Source: Fragilariopsis cylindrus CCMP1102 (Eukaryota; Bacillariophyta; Bacillariophyceae; Bacillariales; Bacillariaceae). From it: a stretch of 64,000 nt of DNA. The DNA lies in NCBI GenBank assembly GCA_900095095.1, contig FMBT01000503.1:1-64000 (forward strand), written 5' to 3'. Below the pieces are notes generated by a model that was given only the letters and a program-made list of their open reading frames with translations, was not told the DNA's origin and made no database searches. Position numbers and translations under genes: made by a program. Below, in pieces: positions 41,068 to 51,292 of the stretch; positions within the stretch are counted from its first letter, which is position 1; each line of letters begins with the position of its first letter.

Positions 41068-42492
41068 CTACATCAGTTTTCCTAGATGTTTCTTTGCTAC
41101 CGAAATATATTTTTCGTTCTTGATCAAATATGAGACGACTTCATTCTTTTGAACCTCATTGAATGCTGATGTTCCATGTCTGCTGAAGTTATCGTCAACT
41201 ATTGCTTTTGTATACAGTTGAATACCCTCCATTTCTTCCTTACCCTTCAATTTGCTTTTGATAGTATCGATTACAACCTTTGGCTTTGTTGGGAATTGTT
41301 CCACCTCGTGAAGGAATCGATCAACGTAATCTTCAGGTTTTCCCGTGTATGGACGATTTTCTACTTTTTTCGCAGTGACAAATTTCCACAGTGCAAGTGC
41401 TCGAACCAAAAGAAGAACCAAAATCGCCCCAACAACAGGAATCTTCCCGATCAATGCTTTCAATAATGTAACAGCATTAGCGGTATGAATAGGTTGCTCA
41501 AAAATCATCTGTGTTGTATTTTTAATATCATCGATATTGATGTTCTCCTTTGTTGGCATACTATCGACACCGCTTTCGGTTTCTTTCCAATAACAGAACA
41601 TGCGGACTTCGATACTTTCTCGTGGGGGTGCTGTAGATGGTACATTTGGATCCGCTATCGCCATATGGAAACAAGTCCGGCCTGTATTTGTGAAATCAGA
41701 ATCAACCTGTTTCAATAATATCCTTTCTGACTTGGTCATCTTGGGAAAGTAATACCATTCGTGTCGATCATAGTGTCGAGCAGACAATTGCCACATCTGA
41801 GAAGCTCCAGTTGGCGAGACATGATCCTTGGGAATGTAATCGTCTGGTGCTACTGCTGATCGCTGATCCATCATAGCTAGATGATTATTGTGGATGGGCT
41901 CATCACTAATATTTCGCCAAAGGTTCATGTACGAATACCTTTGATACTTCGTGGAATCATCTTTTTCTTCAAGAAGCTCCAATGCCTGCACGTCTGCTGA
42001 AACGGGAGAACTATCTGTGTGAACTCTTCCAGTTAAGTATCTATTAACACCACCACCTACTGGATTTGATTTTCCGTCGGATCTATTTTCGTTTCGGACT
42101 TGACTTTGAAAAATTATAACCTCATCACAGCCAATTTTTTCCTTCACAAATTTAGCAACTTCATCGAAATACTTTTTGGATAGATCTTTATTCCCATCTT
42201 GTATCTTGTAAAAGTCTTCGGTCGCTAAAGTCGTAGGACAATCAACCAATTCGAACGCAGCGTCATCTAATGTTAGATGATCCTTCCTGGTTTGTCTACC
42301 GTCACGGACCTTCACTTGCTTACTAATCATAGTCCCCGGTGTATGGTCGAAACCATCATAAGGAGCCGGAATAAGGTACGTCCCGTGACGTGTTTTATCG
42401 TCGACAGCGAGCGAGGCAGTAGCTTCGATCATATTGCTGTTATTGTTAATGTTTTTGTCATCTTCGTTCGTGTTCTTATTGCTTTGTGCCAT
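41068..42492 (-). CDS. NvfI/AsaB-type Fe(II)/2-oxoglutarate oxygenase-like protein with membrane anchor
   Basis: 474 residues. The catalytic part (about 80-305) has RVHTDSSP (H158, D160), YMNLWRNISDEPI, LAMMDQRSA, HEWYYFPKM, TCFHMAI (H276) and PPRESIEVRMFCYW (R297). This order matches the CmcJ/NvfI/AsaB family of hydroxylases, desaturases and endoperoxide-forming enzymes best known from fungal natural-product clusters. The H-x-D...H triad would hold Fe(II) and the Arg would bind 2-oxoglutarate. Unlike the roughly 290-residue fungal enzymes it continues with a membrane span (about 350-372, IPVVGAILVLLLVRALALW) and a charged C-terminal domain of about 100 residues. Substrate unknown. Start is the first ATG. 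Confidence 0.8.
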   Translation of the reverse strand: MAQSNKNTNEDDKNINNNSNMIEATASLAVDDKTRHGTYLIPAPYDGFDHTPGTMISKQVKVRDGRQTRKDHLTLDDAAFELVDCPTTLATEDFYKIQDGNKDLSKKYFDEVAKFVKEKIGCDEVIIFQSQVRNENRSDGKSNPVGGGVNRYLTGRVHTDSSPVSADVQALELLEEKDDSTKYQRYSYMNLWRNISDEPIHNNHLAMMDQRSAVAPDDYIPKDHVSPTGASQMWQLSARHYDRHEWYYFPKMTKSERILLKQVDSDFTNTGRTCFHMAIADPNVPSTAPPRESIEVRMFCYWKETESGVDSMPTKENINIDDIKNTTQMIFEQPIHTANAVTLLKALIGKIPVVGAILVLLLVRALALWKFVTAKKVENRPYTGKPEDYVDRFLHEVEQFPTKPKVVIDTIKSKLKGKEEMEGIQLYTKAIVDDNFSRHGTSAFNEVQKNEVVSYLIKNEKYISVAKKHLGKLM

Positions 42493-42662
42493 CTTATAAT
42501 TGTTTTTATTTGATATTGTTTTTGGTTTTGATTTTGATTTTGATCTTTCTTTGATTTTGACTTCGATTTTGATTTTGATTTTGATTTTGATTTGATCTTT
42601 CTTTGATTTTATGAGAAGACTGATTATATCGTACTGTAGCTTTTGGTAATGTGGAATTTTTC

Positions 42663-43019
42663 ATCCGCATATTGGGGTTTCAGCACAGAGAGAAGTGAAA
42701 GAACAATACTAAAGGCGCTTTTAGAGTTCAGAGATCCGCATATTGGGGTTTCAGCACAGAGAGAAGTGAAAGAACAATACTAAAGGCGCTTTTAGAGTTC
42801 AGAGATCCGCTTTTTTATGGGTTTCAGCACAGAGAGAAGTGAAAGAACAATACTAAAGGCGCTTTTAGAGTTCAGAGATCCGCATACTGGGGTTTCAGCA
42901 CAGAGAGAAGTGAAAGAACAATACTAAAGGCGCTTTTAGAGTTCAGAGATCCGCATACTGGGGTTTCAGCACAGAGAGAAGTGAAAGAACAATACTAAAG
43001 GCGCTTTTAGAGTTCAGAG
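42663..43019. repeat. Five tandem 71-bp minisatellite units
   Basis: Units start with ATCCGCATA at 42663, 42734, 42805, 42878 and 42949. They are near-identical except for the first 20 bp of the third (TTTTTTATGG in place of ATATTGGGG). Each contains TTTCAGCACAGAGAGAAGTG and a near-palindromic AAAGGCGCTTTTA. The array lies 170 bp upstream of the oxygenase start codon. A TTTTGA microsatellite (about 42525-42595) sits between them. Confidence 0.95.
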
Positions 43020-43437
43020 ATTTTGGGGCTTAATTGTATCGTTCATCATAATACCGTAGCTGGATCTTGCGAAAAAATGATTTTGATTTTGGAGGGATGG
43101 AAAACACTACAGTAGATGAGTGAATGAATCTTTGATATCTTCGCACGAATGCTCATTCGTGCGAAAGTTGTGCTGTTACCAAGCAAAGATAATAATCTTT
43201 CTGAGCAAAGAAGGGATCTTTTGTTTGTTTTTGTTGCGCGCCTCGTCGTGTATCCGATACGTACCAGCAACTTTTTACTTGTCCTAGTAACAGCCCAACA
43301 TAACGAACAGAAGGAACAAAACGCAACGACTGCAACATCAAATGAATAGGCTACAGTAAATATAGATAAAAGGCCGAAGGACGGAAGAGAGATAAAGAAC
43401 CAAGCTTATTATCAGACGAAAAAAAAGGGGTGGAAAA
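43020..43437. other. Intergenic region
   Basis: Promoter region of the GT8 gene. Contains a perfect inverted repeat CGCACGAATG-CT-CATTCGTGCG at 43142-43163. No gene seen. Confidence 0.45.
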
Positions 43438-45690
43438 ATGAAATTTCAATTTTCATATCGTACTACAAATTTTAAATTTATTACAATTATTATTCTACTC
43501 CTATTTGTATTTGTATTTCTGTTCTTATCTGTTGGTGTTCAACATCATCAATTGTTACGAGAAATAAATAATAATAATGATTATAATAATAATATAGATA
43601 CGAGTTTCGGGCACAACAGCGCAGGAGTAGTGTCACCGACACCGCCACAACAACTACTGCAGACAATAAAACAACCAACAACCACAACCACAACCTCCCG
43701 GTATTATTGCTATTGCAAATTTGCAACTGACAATAACAACGAGAAAAACAATAACGTTAAGAAAAAAACAATGACGACCACCACTGCTACTATGACAGAT
43801 GTAGTAGATGCAGATAATGAAATGAATGGTGCAATAATGAGAATGCTATAAATGATAATGATAAGTATAATACAACAGGAAAATATGCCTATGCGATGTT
43901 AATGGCTGGTGTGATCCAGATAATAATTAAAAATTAAAATCATCATATGGTATCGTGGTATATTATTTAATTCGATGGTGGTAGTGAATTAATACACAGA
44001 AATAATAATAATTAATAATAATAATACTTCAACTTCAAAACATCAACATCGGATATCTATTAATGATTCAATTTGCCAAAGAAACCAATGCTACCAAGTT
44101 ATCCGATCTGGAAGAAGAAATGTTATCGAATCCAATGTGAAAATTAAATATATACCCAAACCAAGTCATGGGGAACTAATTTTTATACAGTCCAATTAGA
44201 AAAATTTCGTATTTACAATATTATCAAGAATATTCTAGAATATTATTTATTGATGGGATGTGATGCCACATTGTAATTTAGATTATTTATTTAAATTGTC
44301 CGAAGAAGAAGAACAAGGTAGTGATAGTAGTAGTAAGTAGTAGTCCTAATACTCTATTAAAAGAAAATATAATTATCTCCGGGAAAACAGAACCATCCAG
44401 TGGTGGATTTTTTATGTTAACACCCAAGGAAGGTGATTATGAACAATTACAAGAAATTGTTACCAATCAACAACGTACTGCATTACATACCGGTATCTTA
44501 TTTGATCCAGTAATGGGATGGGGACATATCATCACAACACCAGATTCGTTTAATAACTACTACAAACTACTACCAAGCTATACTACTATAATGCAACAAC
44601 AAAAACAACAAAGCAACAACAACAACATTATGGTCATGGCATGGTGATTTTATTGATCAAGGTTTATTATATTATTGGGTGAAATATTATAAAAAAATGT
44701 ATCAATTATATTAAAAATAAAATACAAAATTGGGGACGTAGTAGTAGCAGTAGTAATAAGTAGTAATAACAGTAGTCAGCAGGGACGACGACGACGACGA
44801 CGTTCTTATATTAGAAAAACATTTCATAATAATTTATTGTCATCATCAAAACAACAAAAATAAGAATAAGAATAATAATTGTGATTGTCTTACTAAGATG
44901 GAACGTTCAAACTCAGATGCATTTTTGGGTATTAGTAGTAGAGATAAACAACTTGGTAATTACTTACCATATGGTAATTTTATACATTTTTCTGGTAGAG
45001 AAAAACCATGGTCCACATGGAATCAAGATAAATTGATATAAAAAATATTATTCATAGAGTTGAACAACAGAAAACAAAGAAGAAGCATCGTGGTGATGGT
45101 GATGGTGAGGATGAGGATGAAAATAATGGTGATAGTGATAGTTATTATTATAATCCTATGGGTTTTAAAAATCCACATGAAATATGGCAATATACATTTT
45201 GGAAAATATTTAATAAAAGTTATTACCTGTATTATTGAAAACAACAGAAGATAATTCAACATCAAATAATACAAATGCAAATACAAATAAAGATGTGGTA
45301 CTAGTATCAAAATCAGAACGTGAACGTGAAGAAGAACGTAGATTCCAAATATTTCATAAATTATTAAATACCATACCAAAACCAATCTATGGTGGTTATC
45401 CAACACACTGGCATGTACAACTTGTGATAGAAGCAAAATTTAATCAAACATTTATACCAGCAATATTAGATACGAATGCTGCATTACAAGTAGAAACAAA
45501 ACGTATTATAGAAAAAGAAAAACGTCAAAAAAAATTGATTCATCGTGTACGTAAAAAAAAAAAAAGAAGAAGAAGAAGAAGAAGAAGCTGTGACAAAGAG
45601 ACATTGAATCAAATTAAATCACAACAGTTTTCTTTCCTCTTTTCTCAATGCGTGAAACGGAAACGGTACGCTGGTGCTGGTTTGCTATGA
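43438..45690 (+). CDS. GT8-family glycosyltransferase (glycogenin-like), frame heavily interrupted
   Basis: The first 137 codons are open and start with a type II signal anchor (FITIIILLLFVFVFLFLSVG), fitting a Golgi enzyme. After that, consecutive GT8 blocks appear in changing frames: GKYAYAMLMAG, DPDNN, YRGILFNSM, MIQFAKETNATKLSDLEEEM, NFYTVQLEKFRIYN, EYSRILFIDG then DVMPHCNLDYLFKLSEE (DxD-type metal site), SGKTEPSSGGFFML, PVMGWGHIITTPDS, WHGDFIDQGLLYYWVKYY and NPHEIWQYTFWK. The order and spacing are those of diatom GT8 proteins, which use nucleotide sugars. About a dozen frame changes split it. The ones I followed behave as missing single bases, so poor local consensus is likely, but real decay cannot be excluded here because they are so dense. 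Confidence 0.7.
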
Positions 45691-45912
45691 TGATCTTCCT
45701 TATCGTTCATCGCATAATCAGTAAAATAAAGAAGAGTTAGTATAAAAAGAATCAAAATTGATAACAACAACAAAAATTGTTGATATTGGTATCTCCCCCG
45801 ATTTATCCATCAAGCTATATCCATATACGACAACTTGACTATATTGTATTCAAAAACTTTGACTTTGACCTTGACTTTGCTTATTTATTATTATTATTAT
45901 TAATTTTGTATT

Positions 45913-46673
45913 CTATTTAAATCGTTCTACTTTAACATCAAACATTACAGTAGAATCTCTACTTTTATTTTTGACCAGAGAATCTAAGGCACGTTGATCG
46001 GCGGCCGTCATCGGTTTTGGTTCTAAACTTGGATATTTTTCGTATGATAACTCTCCAGCTGGGACGACAATACGACGAATACCATTCTTTTTCATACCGA
46101 TCAATCCAGCTTCTAATCCTGGCAAGACTTCACCTTTGCTTAAATTCACTACGAGTGGTTCTGGACCAAATCCATCCGGATTATTATTTTTGTATTATAA
46201 AAAGTAATACCAGCATTGGTATTAATCAAGCGACCATTCATTTGTAATGCGACATTTTGACTTTGAGAATTAACACTTTCGGAACCGGTACCGATTTTAA
46301 AATCTTTAATTTTTACACCATTCGGTAAGGTCGTGAATTGTGTCGTTTCACCGACAAAGACACCACTGCCGGACGTCGATGCCGCCATGGAGGGTGATGG
46401 GAGAGGTGTACTAGTTCCAAATTCACCGTCGTTTGCATGCGCTGCCTCGACGTCGACGAAAGTTGACAACAGGGGGAATGCCACCAGGAATCCGCCGAAG
46501 ACGGTTGCTGTACCAATATCTTCCATGACATCACGACGGTTGACGAATAGATCAAATTGTTGTCGTTGTCGTTGCCGCCGTAACACTTGTTGTTGTTGTT
46601 GCGGTTGCCACGAATAAGCCACAAACGGCACTACCAACAGCAAACTTATCGTTATCAATTTACGTAGCAACAT
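45913..46673 (-). CDS. FKBP-type peptidyl-prolyl isomerase, thylakoid lumen
   Basis: Start at ATG 46673. The signal peptide (LRKLITISLLLVVPFVAYS) is followed by an Arg/Gln-rich transit-like segment, then a twin-arginine pair (NRRDVMED), a hydrophobic span and AAHAND, a lumenal signal of the Tat type. The FKBP domain follows: LPNGVKIKDFKIGTG, LQMNGRLINTN, then (next frame) NLSKGEVLPGLEAGLIGMKK, GIRRIVVPAGELSYE and VMFDVKVERFK. The two frames meet at an A5 run (46187-46191) that would need one more A. The active-site set is only partly conserved, as in many lumenal FKBPs. Likely a folding helper for photosynthetic complexes. Confidence 0.82.
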
Positions 46674-47129
46674 GCTAATGTAATGTTTCTACTGTTTTGT
46701 CGTCTATAACTACTGGTGTATCGGTAATAGATAATACGGTTGTCAGTAAATAATAGTCATACTATTCATTGTTGAAACCATCGCCATCTAGACTAAGTTA
46801 CCTGTATGTGCGTTTTTCTCTCAAAAACAAAAAACATCAAGATCGTGTGTGAAGACATCGGCACAAGAGTTAATGTATTGAATCCCGCGTAAATATATTA
46901 TAATTCATTCACTGAAATACACGCGCACGCCAAACACTGAAAACAAAGCGACTTAGTTATTAGATCAGACCAACAGATGAACAAAATACTAAAACAAAGT
47001 CTACAGAGATAAATAATAACTTGTTGAATAGAATAGTTTTTGTTGTGGTTGTCGAAATAAGATACTATTAGTAATAGTAGTAATAGTAATAACGGCATAA
47101 ACATAACTTAACTACTTTATCAAGTAGTA
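46674..47129. other. Intergenic region
   Basis: Upstream flank of the FKBP gene and 3' flank of the next gene. AT-rich, with TAGTAA repeats near 47070-47095. No gene seen. Confidence 0.45.
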
Positions 47130-48160
47130 ATGAAAGTGGTTTGTCATTTATTGGTTCCGCAGACCAAAGTTCCAATAACACACATTGTTTATTGCTACTC
47201 ATGGTAGTCCAAATCTACCACCACTACCACTACCACTTTGCAAATACACTTTCCTTTCTTACGGAAATATACCACCATCACCGTCCCATCACGTCTACTA
47301 TTCCAGGAAAGGGACCACAATCTAATGAGATATCTTTTGGATTTGGTCGTTCTTGATTAATCTCTTTAATCTTTTGTTCCGCACGTTTTTAAATTTGTTT
47401 CCTTTTGTAATCGTACCAATATAGTATCCTCTGGAAATGATTCTTTTTCCCATTTATTTTGGTTGGGATTCCATTTTAATGGTGCCGTACGTCTTTTCTC
47501 TATACTATTTAATTCTTCACCCGGCATCCCATTTTGATCACGTGCAGTATAAAAATTCGTATTCATTTCTTTTAATTGTGTTCGTCGAATACATGATACC
47601 CTCCAAACGTAGTATAGCACCAGCATTTATTATCACATCCCGTCGAATTAATTCTTCTGGAAAATTCATATAAAATGATAATTCATTTTTATTACTTTGT
47701 GAATCATTACTATTATTATTAAGTGACCATTCTCCACCTTGAATAGGTTTTATTATTTCACCATCTGGACCAGTATATCGTATATCATTAGTAAGTGGAA
47801 CAACAATACCAGTAGTAGTAGTAGTTTTTGTTTTTTCTTATCATTACTTTCTTGTGTTGTTGAAAATCACATTGAGCTATTACCGGTAAACGGCAACCTG
47901 ATTTTGCCCATTCTGATGACACCATACCATTAGTTTCAGGTTCTCGACCAATATTCATTGCAATTCTCCATCCTTTATGAGTAAAAAGTTGTTGTGTTGC
48001 TGTTGTTGTGCTGATGTTTGTGATTGTGCTGATAATGCTTCCACAAAGATAGAAATCACGTTGGAATGAAAGTAGAGGCACCAGTATATATTACAACAGC
48101 AACAGTAATATACGTCCATTTGTTGTTGTTGTTGTTGTTGTTGTATCAAAAAATGCATAT
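47130..48160 (-). CDS. Conserved plastid-type protein of unknown function, frame interrupted
   Basis: From about 48130 a Leu-rich signal-like segment leads to GASTFIPT. Readable blocks then follow in order: FTHKGWRIAMNIGREPETNG, SSEWAKSGCRLPVIAQCDFQ, VPLTNDIRYTGPDGEIIKPI, QGGEWSL, ELSFYMNFPEELIRRDVIIN, AGAILRLEGIMYST, RTAPLKWNPNQNKWEKESFP and AEQKIKEINQERPNPKDISL. I remember similar GWR-MNIGREPG and GGEW blocks in diatom plastid proteins but know no function. Several frame changes separate the blocks, and the exact ends are uncertain. Gln/His-coding CAA repeats lie near the N terminus. Confidence 0.5.
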
Positions 48161-48749
48161 TAGTAGAAATTAATTATTTATTTGGTGGAAACAGATCACG
48201 TGGTACAGTAAGTTATAGGCAGATGAAAAATGAGAATTGATAATTCCTTGTTTGCTTGTGTCCGAAGTTTTGATTTTATCTATTATGATGAGGAAGAGCG
48301 TTTACAGCAGTTGTGTAGGTTGAATTATGTGAAAGCAAAATAGGCGTATCCCATGATGTGTTACAGTATATCTGTTATTTCAGCATCCGTAAACTGATGC
48401 ATGTCACGGTCATTTCTTATTGCTGTTCTTGATTGAATTGATGATCATACATGCATGCACAAAGATTTTTTTTTCCCGCCACGAATCTCAATCGAATCAA
48501 TACTGTAGCTAATCAATCACACATCGAGTCACGGTTGGGTGTTTTTGTGAGTCAGTCTTCCATGCAGGTGCTCACACCAAGAAGATATACCGGTTCCAAT
48601 AGATGAGAAAAAATCTGCTGATTGCTCATCGCTGATCGAAAATGGGATATGTCGGAATGACATAAGATCTTCGTCATTCCATTCCATACACAATATTATC
48701 CCAACCTACGAAGCTCGGATTACTCAGATCAGCAACTTCAACGACGACC
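48161..48749. other. Divergent promoter region
   Basis: Flanks of two divergent plastid-protein genes. Mixed sequence with no gene or RNA signal recognised. Confidence 0.4.
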
Positions 48750-50862
48750 ATGTCATCGAAAATAAAGACCGTAGCGGTAGCGTTGTTGGTATCTTTTTTT
48801 GTGACAACAACCGTAACAACAACATCATTCCATCATGTTGAAGCCTTCACTACTACTACTATTGCACCAAACTTTAGTAGCAGACACTATTCTTCTCGAC
48901 AGAAGAATGTTTTTCTTCATTCCTCAACAACTATTAACAACGACGATGAGAATACATCATCACTACTGTCAACAGAACAAGAACAAGACGAGACGAAAAT
49001 AAAGAAACAGAAAAAGAAATCTGTTCTAAAGACCGGTGGTAAGGAGGATAATTATGATTCATCCGCCAATTATGACTCTTCGAAGATTGACAATAATCGA
49101 TATTATACCTTGGAGGAATGGAATGGTTTAACTAAGAATCAACGCAACTACTTGCGTCAAAATAGTAGACGCAACTCTACTAAGAAAAAGAAATCTGTTC
49201 TAATTATCGGAGCCGGATGGGGTGGTTTATCCACAGCCCATGCCTTAAGTTCACAAACCGACATACCATTAGATATCACAGTGATTGATTCTGCCACCAA
49301 AGTTGGTGGACTGGTTCGTGATGGATATCAAACAATGAATGGTATTGTAAACAAGGCAGAAGCTGGTCAACATGGATTTTGGGATAATTATTCTAATATA
49401 TTTTCATTATTAGATAATGAACTACCTACTACTACCGATGATATATTAACAGGATATGCCGAACAGGGACAATATTCACCTAATGGATTAGAAGCAATTT
49501 GGCCAGTCTATCGACAACAATCACCACAATTACCAACAGGATTGGCACAAGGGTTATATACAAAATTTCAAAATTTACCATTATTGGATCGTATCAGTGC
49601 GGCATCATTAGTAGTAGCATTTTCAGAATTTGATGATTCACAGAAGCATGGGCAAAATATGATAATGTCTCATTTCAAGATTTATGTATTAAATTAGGTG
49701 TGACACGTAAATGTTATCAAGAAGCATTTGAACCCATGATACTAACCGGATTATTTTCACCAGGAGCAGAATGTAGTGCAGCGGCGGCATTGGGAATGGC
49801 TTATTTTTTTGTCTTAAAATCACAAAATTCATTTGACGTGCGATGGTGTAAAGGTAATATTGGTGAAAAAATATTCCAACCATGGGTACAACATTTAGAA
49901 AATAATCATGCGAATGAGAACAACAACAATGATAATAATAATGATAACAATAATAATAGCAATGCACGACAATCAGTGAACTTCATGACGTCAACACGTG
50001 TAATTGGGTTTGAGAATGAGAACGACGTTGATACTATTACAAAAGTTATTTGTAAGAAAACCGATGATGATAACAGCGACAACAACAAAGATGATGAAGA
50101 TAATATTATTAGTATTGAATCAGACCATAGTAGTTTTTTGCGGTTGGTGGTTCCGCATTGAATGGATTTGTTCGAAATAGTCCAAAAGTGTTAGCAAAAC
50201 ATACAGAATTTCGTAGATTTGCAAATCTACGTGGTACAGGGGTATTAGCAACAAGAATATATTTAGACAACTATTTGGATATACCATATTCTGCGAACGC
50301 GTGTTGGGGATTCGATAAAGGTGTGGGTATGACATTCTTTGATATCACTACTCTGCATGGACTAAAACAACAAAAACAGCAAGATGGAATAGGAAGTATT
50401 ATTGAAGTTGATTACTATCATGCTGCATCGTTATTAGTGATGAGTGATGAAGCGATTGTATCAAAAGTTAAAAAGGATTTGAATACGATATTAGGTACAC
50501 AATGTATTGATGCTACTATTGTTGATGCTGCTATTGTACGTTTACCACAAGCTGTGAATTGGTACTCACCTGGATCGTATGCTAATATGCCGGATGTACA
50601 ATCGAAAGCGATACCAAATGTATACTTTGCTGGAGACCTAGTTCGAACACGACATGGAAGTTGGAGTCAAGAAAAGGCATACGTATCTGGAATTGAAGCA
50701 GCAAATTCAATCCTAAATAGAAGTCCGGAATATGGTATTATTCCATTAGAACCTGATGAATTACATGTATCTCTTGGTCGATCAGCAATTACATCATTCA
50801 AAACAATACTTGGACGGGGTGATCCATCTAAAGCACCATCCTTAGTAGATTTTCTTTGGTAA
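48750..50862 (+). CDS. Plastid FAD-dependent oxidoreductase, phytoene/zeta-carotene desaturase-like
   Basis: A signal peptide ending in VEAFTT (ASAFAP-like) and a Ser-rich transit region of about 100 residues precede the Rossmann fold: VLIIGAGWGGLSTAHALS, an acidic strand-2 end (ITVIDSATKVGG) and the conserved GQHGFWDNYSN region. Later blocks are LGVTRKCYQEAFEPMILTGL, GAECSAAAALGMAYFF, VRWCKGNIGEKIFQPW, AVGGSALNGFVRNSP, LRGTGVLATRIYLD and the C-terminal FAD motif NVYFAGDLVRTRHGSWSQEK. This is the PDS/ZDS amine-oxidase-fold family, which acts on carotenoids in plastids. An unusual Asn/Asp-rich insertion (about 49915-50110) lies mid-chain. Two frame breaks, near 49640 and at the T6 run 50134-50139, each act as one missing base. 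It may be a desaturase-like paralogue rather than PDS or ZDS itself. Confidence 0.78.
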
Positions 50863-51292
50863 AAACTACAAAGAAAAAAACGGTCCTCTTTGTTTTAATC
50901 AGCATTAACAATTGTAAAAATAAGAGATATTCAACTGCTATCTTTTGGTGCGGAGCAAAGCAAAGCAAACTTCGATTTATACTATTGCGATTGTCTTGAC
51001 CACTTCTTCAGCGTCATTAAAAAACTGCAACAGGTGGTTGTGAAAAATCATACTTCACGATAAATGCATACATTGCAGCATAAGTACTGGTATTAATCGA
51101 TAATTTAACCTCTCTTGCTGTAGAAATTGGAAAAAAATTGCCTATTTTAGATATAGAGTAAATATGTTATTATGACTTTAGATGATTAGTTTCTGTTACG
51201 TGTTATGTATGCTACTATATCGTTCAAGGAAACATTCCGATTTTCATTTTTTTTACCAATTTGTATAATTGGATCCGAGAGAATCGTTAATT
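50863..51292. other. Convergent 3' flank
   Basis: AT-rich gap between two convergent genes. No gene seen. Confidence 0.5.

Noticed and set aside
42663-43019. CRISPR array
   Set aside because: The repeats are contiguous 71-bp units with no unique spacers, in eukaryotic DNA; it is a minisatellite.
43149-43349. Overlapping short frames on both strands near the inverted repeat
   Set aside because: Both are short, overlap each other antisense, and lack any conserved or membrane feature.
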